Positions 1 to 13,262 of a DNA stretch of 64,000 bases are shown here, one piece after another. This DNA comes from Megaleporinus macrocephalus (Eukaryota; Chordata; Actinopteri; Characiformes; Anostomidae). The stretch spans positions 20,942,107 through 21,006,106 of the forward strand of contig CM038722.1 in NCBI GenBank assembly GCA_021613375.1, read 5' to 3'. Each line of letters opens with the position of its first letter. Position 1 is the stretch's first letter. A program made the position numbers and the translations under genes. The notes beneath the pieces are model-generated. The model had not been told where the DNA came from and searched no databases. It saw nothing but the letters and a program-made list of their open reading frames with translations.

Positions 1-1773
1 TAAAAACAGACATACTGATGTTCTTTGCAAAATGAAAGAATTGGAAATTAATTTATAGAAAAGTATCACATTTTAATTGCAGTTGCAATATTGGTTTGAA
101 AACTTGATTAAATGCTTTTATGTACTCCCCTTAAGTCAAGAGCGCCATTCAACGAAAAATAGCTAATTTTAAAGCTTAGTAGTTTTCAGCCAGTGCTTAA
201 GGTTTGAATTTTAGTACAAGAACCAAAAACTATGCCATCTTTATTTTTCTATTACATACACAAATTGTTGTCACTGTATTCGTCATGTGGATTACAAGAC
301 CTCCGACTACTGTGGTCAAAGAAGAAGACACTCAAGATCGAACCCAGACTTTGTAGCTGCACATAAAAGTGGGTTTTAAATGTTACTGTTAGTCAAAGCC
401 ATTGTTGCTCCCTGTCACATGAGCTCAATCACATGGGCCTGCGCTTGTATGAGAGAGAGACACTGACAGAGATGGTGGATCATTTCATTATGTTTTATTA
501 CGTGTTAAGATTATAATTCATGTTCTGTAGTTAAATAAATAAATAAAAAAGTTAAAGATTACAGTAAACACATGCTAGGCATACATTCTACATTTTGGGC
601 TGTGCAGGTGCTTGATATTTAATTTTGAATATTTTAATAAAATGCAGGGAAATTTAAGAAATGCAGTGCTGCATGAAGGCCAGAGACCACCCTTTCATTT
701 AATTGATATCCCATAAAAGCCTCTAATGCACATAAATAAATAAATAAATAAATAAATACAGACTTATAGTACACAGTGTATTATCAGTCTGTATTATTGC
801 CCAAAGTTGGCACCTGAAATCTGATTGAAATGTTGAATCTTCACAGCATTTACATGCATTTCTTAGGCCACATTCAGACTCCATACAAATTTGATTTGTT
901 TTTCAAAACAGATTTTTCGAGACGACTATTTACACCAGATCAGATTTGTGTTTCCAGACATCACCAATGTATCTGCACGGTTTTCACGATGTAGATGCTT
1001 TCAATCACATAGCAAATCCCAGCTCTTTTGTCATTCGGGATTTAACTCTGTGGACGTTTGTCGTGGGGTGAGTGACACGAAAGACACTCGGTTTGAGCTG
1101 CCAGAGCATCCCAACTGAGACATACCAATAAAAAATGTTTTGTTTTTACTGTTCATATTATTTAAAAATATCAATCTGGATACAGTCTGAATATTCCAAA
1201 AACTGGATTTGGGCTGGTAGTCTGAACAAGCCTTTAGTGTTTGGTATTTTCTTTGAGCCGTCTGAACAAGTGCTTCAATAAATTGGATGAGACTTAAGGA
1301 AAGCTGGTCAGTGTCTCAGGTTTGTTTGGATTTAAAAAATCTAGAGATATAGAGAATCTCAAATGTTTGTCCTTTATTTACATGTCATAACTTCACTTTG
1401 TTTTTATTTTATTTTTTAAATTATGAAAAATTCTGGGGTTTTTTTTGTTTCTAGGTTTAAATAAAAATTGTTTATGTCCATAATCTTGGTGGTCTTGGTT
1501 TTTGGGTAAAAAGAGGACCCCAGTGGAAAATTACCTCAAGCCCTACATCTGCCAGACTGAGACAAGCAGCTCAGCTTTTCACAGTTTAGCAGCCTTGGGT
1601 AAATGACTGAGTTTTATATCACCTTCTCTGTAAAAGGTTGGTCTCTACTCTGTGCTTGTGTGACTGAACAATATAAAGAAGCTTTTGATATGTGGCTGGT
1701 GATTATGCATTGATTTATTGGAATGTGCTCCACGACAAAAGAACTATTATGCATCAAGCTTACTGCTGTAACA

Positions 1774-1824
<51 letters not shown>

Positions 1825-2878
1825 TATAATACTGTATTATAAAAGTGGTTATCAAATCTAAAGGCAGATAACTTATTGAGAACTTACTTTTGAATGGCTT
1901 TTAGTCTTGAATTGTTCACTGAGGTAGTGAATGGAACCAGGTGTCTGAGGTATTTCAGGCCTCTAAAAGCTCCATTATAAAAACCTTTAATCCAAATTGG
2001 AACAGATATGGTACAGACATGCTGCACGACACATTTTGAGGTAAAGTTTTGACAGAGAGATGTTGCAGGAGGTTGTAAAGCAAAATGTGTTCAATGTTTT
2101 TTAATTGAACACGTTTGTATTTATCACATACAGAAGCTCAGAAGCCATGTGTTGGTTTACAAGTTGTTTTGGATAAAGTGTTTATAATTGCATTGCACTC
2201 ATCTTGACCCCTGGTTCTAGTCGCCATCATTGGAGTCAGTAAGTTTCACTGCAAGGGACCACTTTGCATCAAAGTACTTAATGTATGTATACATCTCAAT
2301 AATTTAAGTATGTACACATTAAAAAAAGTTTTTCTGCACTTTCAAATTGACCAGACGATTTGCATTCAACTGTATTATTTAATAAAATAATACTAAACTA
2401 ATTACACATGATTGTCATCTTTTGAGTGGTAGTGAATAAAAACTGTGTTCTTCTATTTATTACCTTTTCCCAGAAGATTTATAAGGAATAAAACAGTAAA
2501 TCATAAAAAAATATAAGTGGTGATTTCAGATCAAGTAATAAAAGTATTTGTGACGGTGTGAGTGTGATTTGTGTCTCCTGTCTCGTTGCCCTTTACACAT
2601 GCACAGCCTAAAACCCCATGTCTCCCCTTAGGGTCCCACCCGTGAATGTAGCCACCCCGCCCCTCTGCCCTCTTGCTCGTCCGGTTTAGGGATGAAAGAG
2701 ATGCTGTGTGCTCTTCACCTCCCACACACACACTAGAAGCTGCAGGCTAGCCTGGTAGCATCCTCACCGTCATCATACGTCAGCCAGCACAGGACTACTT
2801 TCAGATTTGGCCCTTATCTCCTCTGTCTTTTTGTTTCTCTCTCTCTCACTTTTTCTCTCTCTCTCTCTCTCTGGATAG
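1..2878. other. pknox1 upstream intron (partial)
   Basis: No exon was found on either strand; a search by eye for a start like ATGATGGCNAC followed by the usual PKNOX N terminus failed. The stretch is AT-rich with (AAAT)n runs at 536-550 and 730-760 and a (TA)n microsatellite at about 1777-1816. It ends in a TC-rich pyrimidine tract (about 2837-2873) serving as the acceptor of the exon at 2879. Confidence 0.7.
1777..1816. repeat. (TA)n microsatellite
   Basis: About 20 pure TA units, followed by a short TATACACATATA imperfect run. Confidence 0.95.
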
Positions 2879-3015
2879 ATGCAAGAGGAGGAGCATGCAG
2901 TGGAAGAGAGGAAGGAGCAATTGGAGGAGGAAGAGGAGAAAGAGGAAGAGGAGAGCGACCCAGTACCGGCCGAACCACAGACGCCCATGGAGGCCCATAA
3001 AGCTGCCATTTACAG
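2879..3015 (+). CDS. pknox1: pknox1 coding exon (first in window)
   Basis: Acceptor GATAG and donor AG|GTAGAG. It encodes a Glu-rich stretch then [13 protein letters not shown], matching QTPMDVDKQAIYR of human PKNOX1. The first codon is ATG, but in the family this Met is internal (it follows GQQ), so it is probably not the initiator. The Glu-rich insert is longer than in mammals. Ends in phase 2. Confidence 0.9.
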
Positions 3016-6000
3016 GTAGAGATCTCTCCGTCTCTATCTCTTGTTTTTTTTTTTTGTTTTTTTTTTTCTTGTTTTTGTCCCGTCTGTGGCTGTAAAGCAT
3101 TAATTAATTCCCTCTGTACATACAGTACAGTTTGAAAGTTTCTCATTATGGATGAACAGTTTAAAATTTACACTATCACAGCAAAACCTCAAGTATTATT
3201 TTAAATATGGCTCCTCTTGGATGTAAATATCATTTTAGATAATTAAATATGCTTTTGTGATGGTTTGCCTTTTGTAATTTCTTTCTTTTTGTATATTTCC
3301 AGCATCACTACTCATATTTATATTTATATTAATTTTATTTATATACATATACATACATTTATATACAGTTAAACTTTTATACACTAAGTTTTTTTGATCT
3401 GTCTTATTCTATATATCTTTATTCTATGTTATTGTAGCCTAATAGTAAATACTATACTGGAATGATTTAATTATAATCATTTCATTTCATGTAGTCATTT
3501 ATTCTCAAGGTTTTTTTTGCCTCCAAATACCATAAGCAGTTTTTAAATGGGAATCATTCTGAATACTGTTTTTCTTTTTATTTTACTAAACATTTTTTTT
3601 TACTTCATTACAATATTTATTGACAGTAAGAGATTTGATATGTTGGAATAAAGAAAAATTAACCAGCAGTGCCACATTTAAAAACAGTTATTTAAAATAC
3701 AGTTATATGTATTTAATTATGTACATACAGCACTGTACTCATTTCAGTCAAACAGGCCTAATCTTGCTCTCTTTGTGATGCAACATGTAGTGGGTAAGCA
3801 TTGGTTAAGCACTAATTGACGTGTATTAAGGTTGTAGTGTTCTAGCATCATTTCAATGATTCACTCTGAGACCTGTGTTTGTTTGACAGACACCCCCTTT
3901 TCCCCCTCCTGGCGCTGCTCTTTGAGAAGTGTGAACAGTCGACACAAAGCTCGGAGTGTGTGACGTCAGCCAGTTTCGACGTAGACATCCAGAACTTTGT
4001 CCGGAGTCAAGAAAAAGAGAGCAAGGCCTTCTTCAGCGAAGACCCAGAACTCGACAACTTGGTGCGGAGCCTTCTATCTTTCCCCTTAACACACAGTGAT
4101 TTAATGCTAATGGGGATGTAAGACATGATTGGCAGTCATAACACGCAGTCTCAGCAAACTGTACTGCTATTGGGGCTTGTCTAAAACGAGGGTACACCAG
4201 TTGCCCAAGCCTTCTACATCAAATTTAATAATTTTCTTAAAGTCAGAATCAGGAGCAAAGACGTTTTCTTGGTGTAGGTGTCAACACACGTTTTGTGCAG
4301 TGAAGATTATGTGCAGTCATCAGTTTATTTCCACACAGTTTAACAGGTCTTTGCTAGTTGATAAGGCTATGGATGTTCATGTGGCCCTGAGTTTAATTTC
4401 TTTCCTTTCAGAAATTTTGTGGCAATTAAGTTATAAGTCACCAAAGTAAGCAGTCATTAAAACTTTCTTAAACAGAAATCTAAAAACGTATCTAACAGAC
4501 TCATATATTGTCTGGTCTTGTTAACAAATAACTCAAGCTCTGTTTGGTGTGCGGTAGATGGTGAAGGCGATCCAGGTGTTGCGGATCCACCTGTTGGAGC
4601 TGGAGAAGGTGAACGACCTGTGTAAAGATTTCTGCAGCCGCTATATCGCCTGCCTGAAGACCAAGATGAATAGTGAGACTCTGCTGAGCAGCACTGATCC
4701 AGGCAGTCCATACTCACCCACACAGGTACACACACATTCCGTTGGTACATAGTTAATTGTGCCAGAAACTAGGACCCAACCGATGATTTCAGGGCTCTTC
4801 TCTTATCAGCATTGGTAGAAATCCTAGCAGTAAAGCACTGATTATGTGTTTTTAAAAGCTAGAGAAACACACATTTCAGAACCTTATGCTGTATTAAAAC
4901 AGCCAGACATAATCTTGGGTGCTACAGGAACTCTCTTTGAGAGTTGAGCATTCTGGAGAGCTTGTTATTTACCTGTTTACAGACTTTCTCTTGGTTTTTA
5001 TTTGCCTACCTCGTAGTGCCGCATTTGCGGATGTGTGAAAGGTGATAATAATGTTTATTTTTATTATTATTGTTATGAACCTGTGGGCAGTCCAGGGTGT
5101 AGTTAGGGTCGTTAGATGTGGTTTGAATGTGTGAAGATTGAACCAGGAAGAAATACAACACTCAGCCCTTTAAAGTGCTGTGTAATAGAGCAGACGTACA
5201 ATAACGATAATGTCACAATGAGACTCCCGCAGTATGGTTATTTACGCCATTTACAGTGTTTACATAAAGGTCATAAAACCTGCTGCTCGCTTTACGGGAC
5301 CTGGATAGCATTAAAGGAAAGAATCCATCTGAAACAAACAACAGCCAAAAATCTACTCTGGCTCAGTAGTCCTTTCCTAACAACAGCACAAAAGACTACA
5401 TACACTGTTCTTACTTACGGCAAAAAGTAAACACAAAGGTTGGTGCCTTGATGTCAGATGTTTGAGCATGATCTTCTTATGTCTAGAAAGTAAAAAGGAG
5501 GAGCAGCATGAGAAAGAGGGATATAAATGACAAAGCATGTGGTAAAGCGGTAAAGATGGTGTGACTACAAGAGACAAAAGAGCTACAAAGCTAGAGTTAC
5601 ATAGCTATAATAGGCAAAAGAGACTAAACCACACAATCAGTGAGCCAACACTTTGAAGCACAGGGAAACTCCAGAATTTTGCCATGCTCCTTTTAAAAAT
5701 GCCCCACCTCCCATGCCAGAACTCTGGCCATAATGTATAACACATCCACCACCCTAGCAATTTCTGCTAGCCTCCCTATGGTGTTTCTAATAATATGTTA
5801 GTAGCCCTGAACCTTTTTTGCCTTTTCTAGATTTAAAACTAATGTACTAATTTCATATTTAGTTTGAAGCTTCCAACAGAGAGTTCGTTGTAGTAGTTTA
5901 GTAAAGAGCCCAGACATAGAACTGTCATCACTGTTTGCATTCAGTGATTTCTAACAACTGACTAGTATTGCATTGCCAGTCTACATGGGAAGCGTTTTAG

Positions 6001-7036
6001 ACCTTTTGCCACCTTAACGTGGCCAACAACTGCCTACTAGTACAGGATAAGGAAATTCAACAACATTTAAAACGACCAATCATAAGATTGTTATTTGCTA
6101 TGACATATAGAAGGAGATGTTCCTAAACAGAGAGAAAAAAATATATGAGGGGCGAAGCTGTGGCTACTGTTTGCTCGGCTGAACTAAACAGGAACAACAA
6201 AACTTTGATTCACTTTCAGACCAGTGCAAAACAATACATGGAAGTGTGTATAGGTGAACGATCAGATAGCCAATCAAAATGCAGCCGGCAGAATCCTTAC
6301 AGAGTGGCCGGGTAATCACCACAAAGATATCTGGCTCTCTACCGTGTGGGAGGAGCTTCTGTGGCTGAGACTAACTGACTGAAACCAGGTTATTCTGCCT
6401 CTCCAGTTAGTAACATATCTTGGATTCTGCGAAGGAGCTACAGTAACTATTATTGCTCATGAAATTGGTTCCAACCATAAGAAATCAAATGTGACTGGTT
6501 GTTTTTTCGGTCACTTCCTATTTACTTTGGTAATTAATCTGTCGCATTAGGCCTTCACTTCAGTCTCGAAGTCCTGACCAACAAGAGTGCTTGCTTTGAT
6601 CTGTCTGGATAGCAGTGAGAGAAGAAAACCCTGAAGTTTCTATTGAGCGTTTCAACCAGAAATGTGTTATTTAGTTATTTAATGAATCATTAAGCCTTCT
6701 CTGAAGGACTTGGAAGCTCTGAGGTTCCCCACAGATATATCATATGTTTCTCTATAAAATGAAAACCACAGCTGTGTAGTATTGATTTTTTACAGGCTAT
6801 ATGTAGACATATATGGTTTGCAAATGATTAAGATGAGCATATGGATATGTACTGAAGAAGGTAACTGTTTTTAGTGTGTGTGTGTGTTCTCAGACCCCTA
6901 GTTCTTTCTCTGGGACTGTAAGTCCTCAGGGTATTGTAGTACCAGCATCCGCCTTGCAACAGGGCAATGTTACCGTGACAACGGTCAACCCTACACAAGT
7001 GGTGTCAGGTATGTGTTTGCTGGCTACTGCAGCAGT

Positions 7037-7082
<46 letters not shown>

Positions 7083-10000
7083 TCTCTCTCCCCCCTTTGT
7101 CTATCTCGTTTTTCATTGGATAGTGACAATATGAAGATTATTATTGGAGTAATTCAAGTCTTTGCCAGTTTCGTAGTTGTTTTTACTCTAGTTGATGTTT
7201 GACTCCCTGTGTTTACTCAGGTGGTACTGTGTATCAGCCCGTTACTGTTTTGACTCCAGAAGGCCAGGTGGTCACTCAGGCGCTTTCACCTGGCACGATA
7301 CACATCCAGAACTCACAGGTGACACACTGACTCACACCACTGCTGTTTTCAACTGAGCCTTAGCATTTTTATTTTATTTTTATGTTAAACAGTGCTATTT
7401 AAAATTGTACTTACTAATTGCATGTTTATTATTATTTTTGTAACTTTTTGAAGTTTAAAAATGTTTTAAGATCTAATGATGTCTTAAACTCTGAGATGTT
7501 TATTCAGTGTAATTCACAATCTGCCAGTTTAAACACACGAATAAAAATATAAGCAATATGAGTGGTGTCTAGTCATTACGCTGGTTAAACAAATAACCAC
7601 GCCAAAAATTAAATTAATAAAATAATAATACATTATTAATATAAAATTCAGCCAATTGGTCAAAAAAAAAAAAAAAAAGAGCTCTTATCAATCTTAACTG
7701 CAGTCTGACTGAACGTACACACCCAAAAAACCCACTACCAACAAGAAAGCTAGCTTCAGATGCACTCTTGGTATTTAAGTTCATATAGCCTCATATAGCT
7801 TTCTTACTGTTTCACTTAATTATTGATTATTATTGATACAGTTGTGCTCATGCCAATGTGCCATTCACATACACAAATTCATGGACACACATACATACAG
7901 ACAGACTACACTCATAACTTACCTGTGTCTGTGTGTGTTTTCCAGCTCCAGCTGCAGCTGAACCAGGATCTGAGTTTCCTGAGTCAGGAGGAAGGTTCAT
8001 CTAAGAGCAAACGAGGCATTCTCCCCAAACACGCCACCAGCGTCATGCGCTCCTGGCTCTTCCAGCATATCGGGGTGAGGATTGTTGAATATAGTAAATA
8101 TAGTAATTTAGTCTGCATTTAATTTAATTAATGGAGACTCCATTTAATTAATTCATTTCATTTATTTACACCCTGTAAAAACAACAGCTGCCCATTCCGG
8201 TGTGTGATCATTTCATGATGAATGAACCAGTAGAAAGGGTACATAGATGACTTGGAGTATAATTATTACATTAACACATAAAATAAGAGTTTATTTCACA
8301 CTGTAGCATTTAGTCCTGTGTGTTTTAGCCTTTCATCCAGAAAGTGTAACGCATCTTAATGAATTATAAGTTTATAAGTCATTTTACGTGGTGATTTATA
8401 TCATTATGAGATTGTATTGTTGGCTCTTCATATCCAACAGTAATGGACCTATATCTTTTTACAAAGCTGCAGATTTATACTGAACAATGTTTGTAATTTT
8501 CCCTTCGTACTACAGATGTAGATCATTAGCCAAGACCTTTTGATGTCTATGTTTACTGTTTGCTTCTTTAGTTTTGTGCTGAACCTACAAGGCCATTGTG
8601 TCTAGTTTCCATACACCATTGTGCAAAGTGCATACCTAAATCACCACACACGTGTATCATACAGCATTCGTTGTTAAAGATGAGTATTCTCAGATACACT
8701 TACTTATGTGGTTTCTGACACCATACGTTATCTATAAAAACTACAGGATTACATAAACACCACTATAGTATTACATAAACACCATTAGCCATGTTTAAGA
8801 TTTGAATAATTTTATTTATATTTTTGGTTTTAGTTTGCACAGTGTTAATTGTTGGGGCCAAGCTTGTTAGCTATGTTAGTCTAGCTCCATTAAAGATACA
8901 GACATGTTTTTTGACTGATTGACTTGACTGATGTTAGTAGAGCGCTGACCATTCCTTTTTGTAATTTTCTTCAGGATCAATGAAGTGTTTTTTTATTTCC
9001 CTTTAATATCCTAATATATTATTGACATTTTCTTTCCATCCATGTGTGTGATTTCCACACTATGAGTGTTATTCCTGTAAACTAAGTAGCTATGATCAGG
9101 GCAAAGCCCCACATAACCATAAATGTACTTATGTAGAATGGTATGCTTTTGCTTTTCATTGGTTAGGGTGTTTGGTTGGAGTGTTCAGCGTGGACACCCA
9201 CTGTCATGATTGCCAAGTCCATTATTCTCCTGCCAAATTGAGATTTTGAGAGTTTGAAAATCCTGTTTGAGATTTATAAGTCAGGTCTGTATAAAGAAAT
9301 GCTAGACTGTTCACAAAATAATACGACACCTCTGACAATCCCTTCATTGTTGGCTGAACACGCTATACCCTCCACTGATGACAGCTGACTGTATGTAACC
9401 ATATTAATTTCTTAGGTACCGTGAAACATTTAGAGTTCTGTTTTGTGTCACATGCTTTCTTTGTAGTCTGAGAACAAACTTGCTAGGCTAGGTGGTTAAG
9501 AAAAAGAGAATGTGTTAAGAGAGACTTGAGAAGGGGATGACAGACACATGATGGCCAGAAGCATACGTGCACAAGTGTGTACACATACACACAGACTCAT
9601 CAGCTTCCTCATCTGACTAGATGACTGGAGGAGCTCATACAAGGTCATCAGTGATGAAGTGTGGCCTACAGTGGCAGCTCATAGTGAGATTTTTCTAATG
9701 AGACTGCTGATGTAGGATATCTTCATAAACCCTACATTCAGTGTTTAGGGGTCCATGATATGAAAAAAAAGAATTTGATGTAATATGCCATGTACTGTGT
9801 TTTTAGTTTTTATGTCTCAAAACAAACACATATATCCACCTATACAGCCTACAACACCTCCACAGCTCATTCACACTGAATTAAAAAAAAAAAAGGATTT
9901 CAGCCTGAACAAGGCAGAAATCAGGGTAGCCAATCAGAATAGCAGTCATATATCATATGTCAGTCTTCTTCTATAAGTTTAATTCTTTTAAAGGATATTG

Positions 10001-10468
10001 ATGGATTTGCAAATAGATGTGATGTGAGAGTTCTAGCTAGTTTTTGATATGTAATCCTGCACAAAAGTTATAATATGAAGAAAATTAAAACTTAGGACTA
10101 GATTAATTTAATGTTGTTATAATCTTCAATATGATGCTAATTGGAAATAATTATATGCCAATACTGTTTTTGAGATTTGGTTGACCAGAGTCCATGTACC
10201 AGGTAGTGTTTTTACATCGAAGAGACAGCTTGAATTTGGTGGCACTGAACTTCTAACAATTCCAAAATGCTAACCAGTATTCAAACTTTGACAAATGGAG
10301 AAGACCTATTATTTATTATATCATATTGATGAGTTTATGAATGTTTCAGCACCCGTATCCCACAGAAGATGAGAAGAAGCAAATTGCCCTGCAGACTAAC
10401 CTCACCCTGCTACAAGTCAACAACTGGTGAGTTAATGCTAACCAATACCAGTTAACCAGTTAGCCTTA

Positions 10469-10532
<64 letters not shown>

Positions 10533-13262
10533 ACAGAAAATAGATTTTTTTCAGTGTAACATAATATGCAGTATTTTTCCATTAGCCATGTGTAATTAAG
10601 AAGCAACGTGCAATTATTTGTAAATACAATCTTAAGAGTTCTTGACTTTTTATTATTTACATTGTATATACTGTACTGTTTATTTATCTATTTTGTAGTA
10701 CTGGGTGCCTTGCTATCCCTTTGCTGCTGTAACTGAATTTCCCCACTGTGACTAATAAAGAATTATCTTATCTTATCTTATCTTCTCTTACAACAGGATA
10801 GAACAGGAAAAGAAAGACCTAGTACAATCCAGGATTGTACAATCAATTTTAGAATTGCTTATCTGTGCCTGTGTGGTTATGATTAAAATCTAAATACTGA
10901 ATTAGCAAATTCTGTAATCTTTACAAATGGTATGTAGCTGTAACGTCTACCACAATTCTACAGATTTATTAAATTTTTATATTTTATTATTTTTATTAAG
11001 GTGTAAATGAAGAGTAGTTTGGTGTGAGAAGTTTTGTAGAGAAGTTTACTGGGTTAAAGTGGGTTAAATTCCTGATCTGGACTTGTTGCAGTCTTCTAAT
11101 AGACACACCTGTCTTGATTTGTACTTGATGTGTCAAGGTTTTGGTATTGACTACAACACTACTGATTACTTACAGTCATTTAATACATCACTGCTGTGAG
11201 GTCGCAAACACAAACACATTCACATGACTGCGTGTCCAGCCTACAGCAGGTTCCAGACATTCCAGACACACTGAGGATTTCAGTCCAAACATCACAGTTA
11301 CAGCTTAGTTTGTAGTTCTGTTTGAATGAAGCACCATTATAATAGATCACAATCAGTGCTCATTTTCATATTTACCCACCAGCCTTAAAGACAGTGTAAG
11401 AAAAACAGCCTGTAATATTTTAAACAATGAAGAGACTGAAAAATTTGGGTCCTTTTAAATATATAATTGTCCATTTGGTTCACTTTGGAACCGTCTTTGT
11501 GTCGATTCCTCCTCAGGTTCATAAATGCACGCAGGCGGATCCTGCAGCCCATGCTGGATGCCAGCTCATCAGACACGCCCAAGAGCAAAAAGAAGACGCC
11601 ACAGACACGCCCGCTCCAGCGCTTCTGGCCTGACTCCCTCGCTTCCACCGTCTCCCAGCAACAGGTTGCCATGGAGGACGGTACGGCCTATGATTACATT
11701 GCAAACCAGCACAATGATGCATTAATAGCTCAGGTCTACTTGACAATTAATAATTCATAATCATTTAATACAACATCACACTTAATTATTTCATTATTTA
11801 TTACTACTCTTGATTATTTATTTTACAGCCATTTTCTAATACTATGTAACTATATATAATAACTATTAGTTAATCCTCTTTATATTTTATTTATATTCTG
11901 TGTTATATAATATAGCCTTTTATTATCCCACATGGGGATTTGCATCGTTACAGCAGAAGAACAGCAGCAGAACAGATACAGGACAAGAAGTAGACTAATG
12001 TGCAACTTATTCAGAATACAAAAAGAAAACTGAGAAATTACAGAAAATAAATAAATCTCTATTGTTGTATAAAAATACAATAAGAAACTATACAAATGTT
12101 CATGTTGAATTGCACAGGCATGTATTACACAGCTATTTAAAGATATTGCACAGTTACATTCTCTTATACCAGCTACATAAATACTGATAATCTGATCCCA
12201 AATTCTGATGATATAGGCAGTCAGAGTGCATAAGTTATAGTGATGATTAAATCAGTATTTTGTTGCAATATGGGTAAAATGGTGTGGAAAAATATATTTT
12301 TTATTCTGCATAAAACACATTGCACAACAAGCAGTATTATGCCCCGGTATTAAAGTCTACTGGAAGAGGATACATGAAGCCCTGCAGGAGATCTTTGAAT
12401 GTGAAATTACCTTAGAAAGTAAGACTTTATATTTTGGGCTCATATCCCAGAAGTGGGAGAAAAGAGATAAATATCTAATGAAATATTTCACTTGAAAGTT
12501 GCTGTCACAGGAGTGTCCAACTTTAAATGTGTGGATGGATATTATAAAGGACATATATGAAATGGAGAAGATTACCACGTTTGCTAATCTTACAGTAAGA
12601 CAGTTCCTCTCAGATTGGAAAAAATGGGTTAATTATGTCACATCCCTTAGGCCTGATTTTATATTCATAAAGTAATTATATTTCTGAACAGACAGGTTCA
12701 CCCCCTGTATGTATATAGTTCTGATATTGTGGATACTTTTTGTTATTTATTTATTTATTTATTTTTGTTTGTTTTGTTTTGATGTATGTGTCTGTGCACA
12801 ATGACATGTATGCTTGTGTATGACAATAAAAACATAATTTATAAAAAAAAAAGAAATAAAAAGTTTACAATGTGGACTTTCAACAGAATTTCTCTGCTTG
12901 TTTAAGTAAATAAAATTAGAATAATTAACCAAAATGTAAGAAAAGGCATTTCAAGGCACATAGGCTATAAGAGGATCCAATGAGTGTTAATATAAATATT
13001 AATCATTATGTCAATCATCAATATTAATAGCATTATGTGCTATTGTTGGTGTTGTTTCTCAGGCACCATGGTAGCAGTTGGCATGGTAACGGGAGAAGAT
13101 GGACTGCAGACGCTGTCATCGGACGGAGCGACGCTGGCCATGCAGCAGGTAATGATGGGAGGGCACAGCGAGGACGACGACGAAGACGATGAAGACGAAG
13201 AGGACAATCTATCCCACTCCGACATGACCAGGCTAGGCCTGGAAACCAGCGACTCACTGTAG
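2879..13262 (+). CDS. pknox1: Pknox1 (PREP1) TALE homeodomain transcription factor, nine coding exons, 5' end missing
   Basis: Nuclear DNA-binding protein of the MEINOX/TALE class; family members pair with PBX proteins and bind TGACAG-type sites. Nine exons join in frame to 1260 nt (419 residues plus stop): 2879-3015, 3890-4061, 4558-4725, 6894-7008, 7221-7318, 7946-8074, 10350-10426, 11517-11680, 13063-13262, with phases 2,0,0,1,0,0,2,1. The MEINOX/PBX-interaction region covers about residues 46-150, a Gln/Thr-rich linker 160-230, and the homeodomain about 250-312 with the TALE insertion P275-Y276-P277 and recognition motif W299-F-I-N302. An acidic run lies near the C terminus. PKNOX1 is preferred over PKNOX2 because the linker before the homeodomain reads [16 protein letters not shown]. 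The family N terminus (about 17 residues in human) is not found in 1-2878, so the first coding exon lies upstream. Assignment to one of the teleost pknox1 duplicates is not attempted. Confidence 0.95.
3890..4061 (+). CDS. pknox1: pknox1 exon, MEINOX part 1
   Basis: Acceptor GACAG, donor TTG|GTGCGG. Encodes [19 protein letters not shown] and [15 protein letters not shown], the highly conserved first half of the PBX-interaction region. Confidence 0.95.
4558..4725 (+). CDS. pknox1: pknox1 exon, MEINOX part 2
   Basis: 56 whole codons starting [18 protein letters not shown] and ending PGSPYSPTQ before donor GTACAC. Near-identical to the family HR2 segment. Confidence 0.95.
4726..6893. other. pknox1 intron, no gene seen
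   Basis: Short open frames here lack splice signals or family resemblance. The 6000-6280 part shares an AGCCAATCA-type core with likely repeat copies at 9.9 and 18.1 kb, weakly. Confidence 0.6.
6894..7008 (+). CDS. pknox1: pknox1 exon, linker
   Basis: Acceptor TCTCAG, donor TCAG|GTATGT. Encodes [19 protein letters not shown]; the end (VNPTQVVSG) resembles PKNOX2 more than mammalian PKNOX1. Phase 1 end. A (TC)n tract starts about 30 bp into the next intron. Confidence 0.93.
7040..7092. repeat. (TC)n microsatellite
   Basis: Nearly pure TC for about 50 bp just after a pknox1 donor site. Confidence 0.95.
7221..7318 (+). CDS. pknox1: pknox1 exon, linker 2
   Basis: Acceptor ACTCAG, donor CACAG|GTGACA. 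Encodes [17 protein letters not shown] and [11 protein letters not shown], typical of the family. Confidence 0.93.
7946..8074 (+). CDS. pknox1: pknox1 exon, start of homeodomain
   Basis: Acceptor TTCCAG, donor GGG|GTGAGG. Encodes the homeodomain N-terminal arm and helix 1 ([20 protein letters not shown]), 43 codons. Confidence 0.95.
8075..10349. other. pknox1 intron with one likely interspersed repeat
   Basis: No exon seen. The segment at about 9770-10040 (poly-A then GCAGAAATCAGGGTAGCCAA and CAATCAGAAT) shares order and wording with 17905-18240, so both are probably copies of one fish repeat. Confidence 0.5.
10350..10426 (+). CDS. pknox1: pknox1 exon, homeodomain TALE loop and helix 2
   Basis: Encodes [20 protein letters not shown] then LQVNN. 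The split Trp codon (TG|G) at the donor is the conserved position. Residue 286 is Leu where mammals have Ala (IAAQ). Confidence 0.95.
10469..10530. repeat. (CA)n microsatellite
   Basis: About 30 pure CA units, about 45 bp after the donor of the homeodomain helix 2 exon. Confidence 0.95.
10630..10795 (+). mobile_element. LINE 3' end (L2/CR1/Rex-like), 5' truncated
   Basis: Contains TTGCTGCTGTAACTGAATTT, CCCCACTGTG and ACTAATAAAG, then a (TTATC)n tail, the usual 3' end of a fish non-LTR element. Only about 150 bp remain. The family name is from memory of such tails, not a search. Confidence 0.6.
11517..11680 (+). CDS. pknox1: pknox1 exon, recognition helix and tail
   Basis: Acceptor CCTCAG. 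Encodes [14 protein letters not shown] and then [10 protein letters not shown]. Donor GACG|GTACGG is phase 1; the open frame running past it is intron. Confidence 0.95.
11905..12200 (-). mobile_element. LINE 3' end, minus strand
   Basis: The reverse complement carries TGCTGTAACGATGCAAATCC, CCATGTGGGATAATAAAAGG and an upstream stretch with TTGCACAT-type words, the same tail class as at 10.7 kb but inverted. Degenerate and 5' truncated, within the last pknox1 intron. Confidence 0.55.
12300..12860 (+). mobile_element. L1-like LINE ORF2 C-terminal remnant with A-rich tail
   Basis: With one internal stop, the plus strand reads [15 protein letters not shown], then [19 protein letters not shown], then [20 protein letters not shown] and WKKWVNYV, the pattern at the C terminus of fish L1-type ORF2 proteins. 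It is followed by an AT-rich 3' UTR, ACAATAAAAA and an A-run near 12841-12865. A dead 5'-truncated insertion in the last pknox1 intron. Confidence 0.65.
13063..13262 (+). CDS. pknox1: pknox1 terminal coding exon
   Basis: Acceptor TTTCTCAG; encodes [19 protein letters not shown], an acidic run of D and E, and ends LGLETSDSL before TAG at 13260-13262. An internal GTAATG is ignored because the frame continues with family-like sequence. Confidence 0.95.

Noticed and set aside
2814..3146. Minus-strand open frames over pknox1 exon
   Set aside because: Antisense shadows of a real exon and its pyrimidine tracts.
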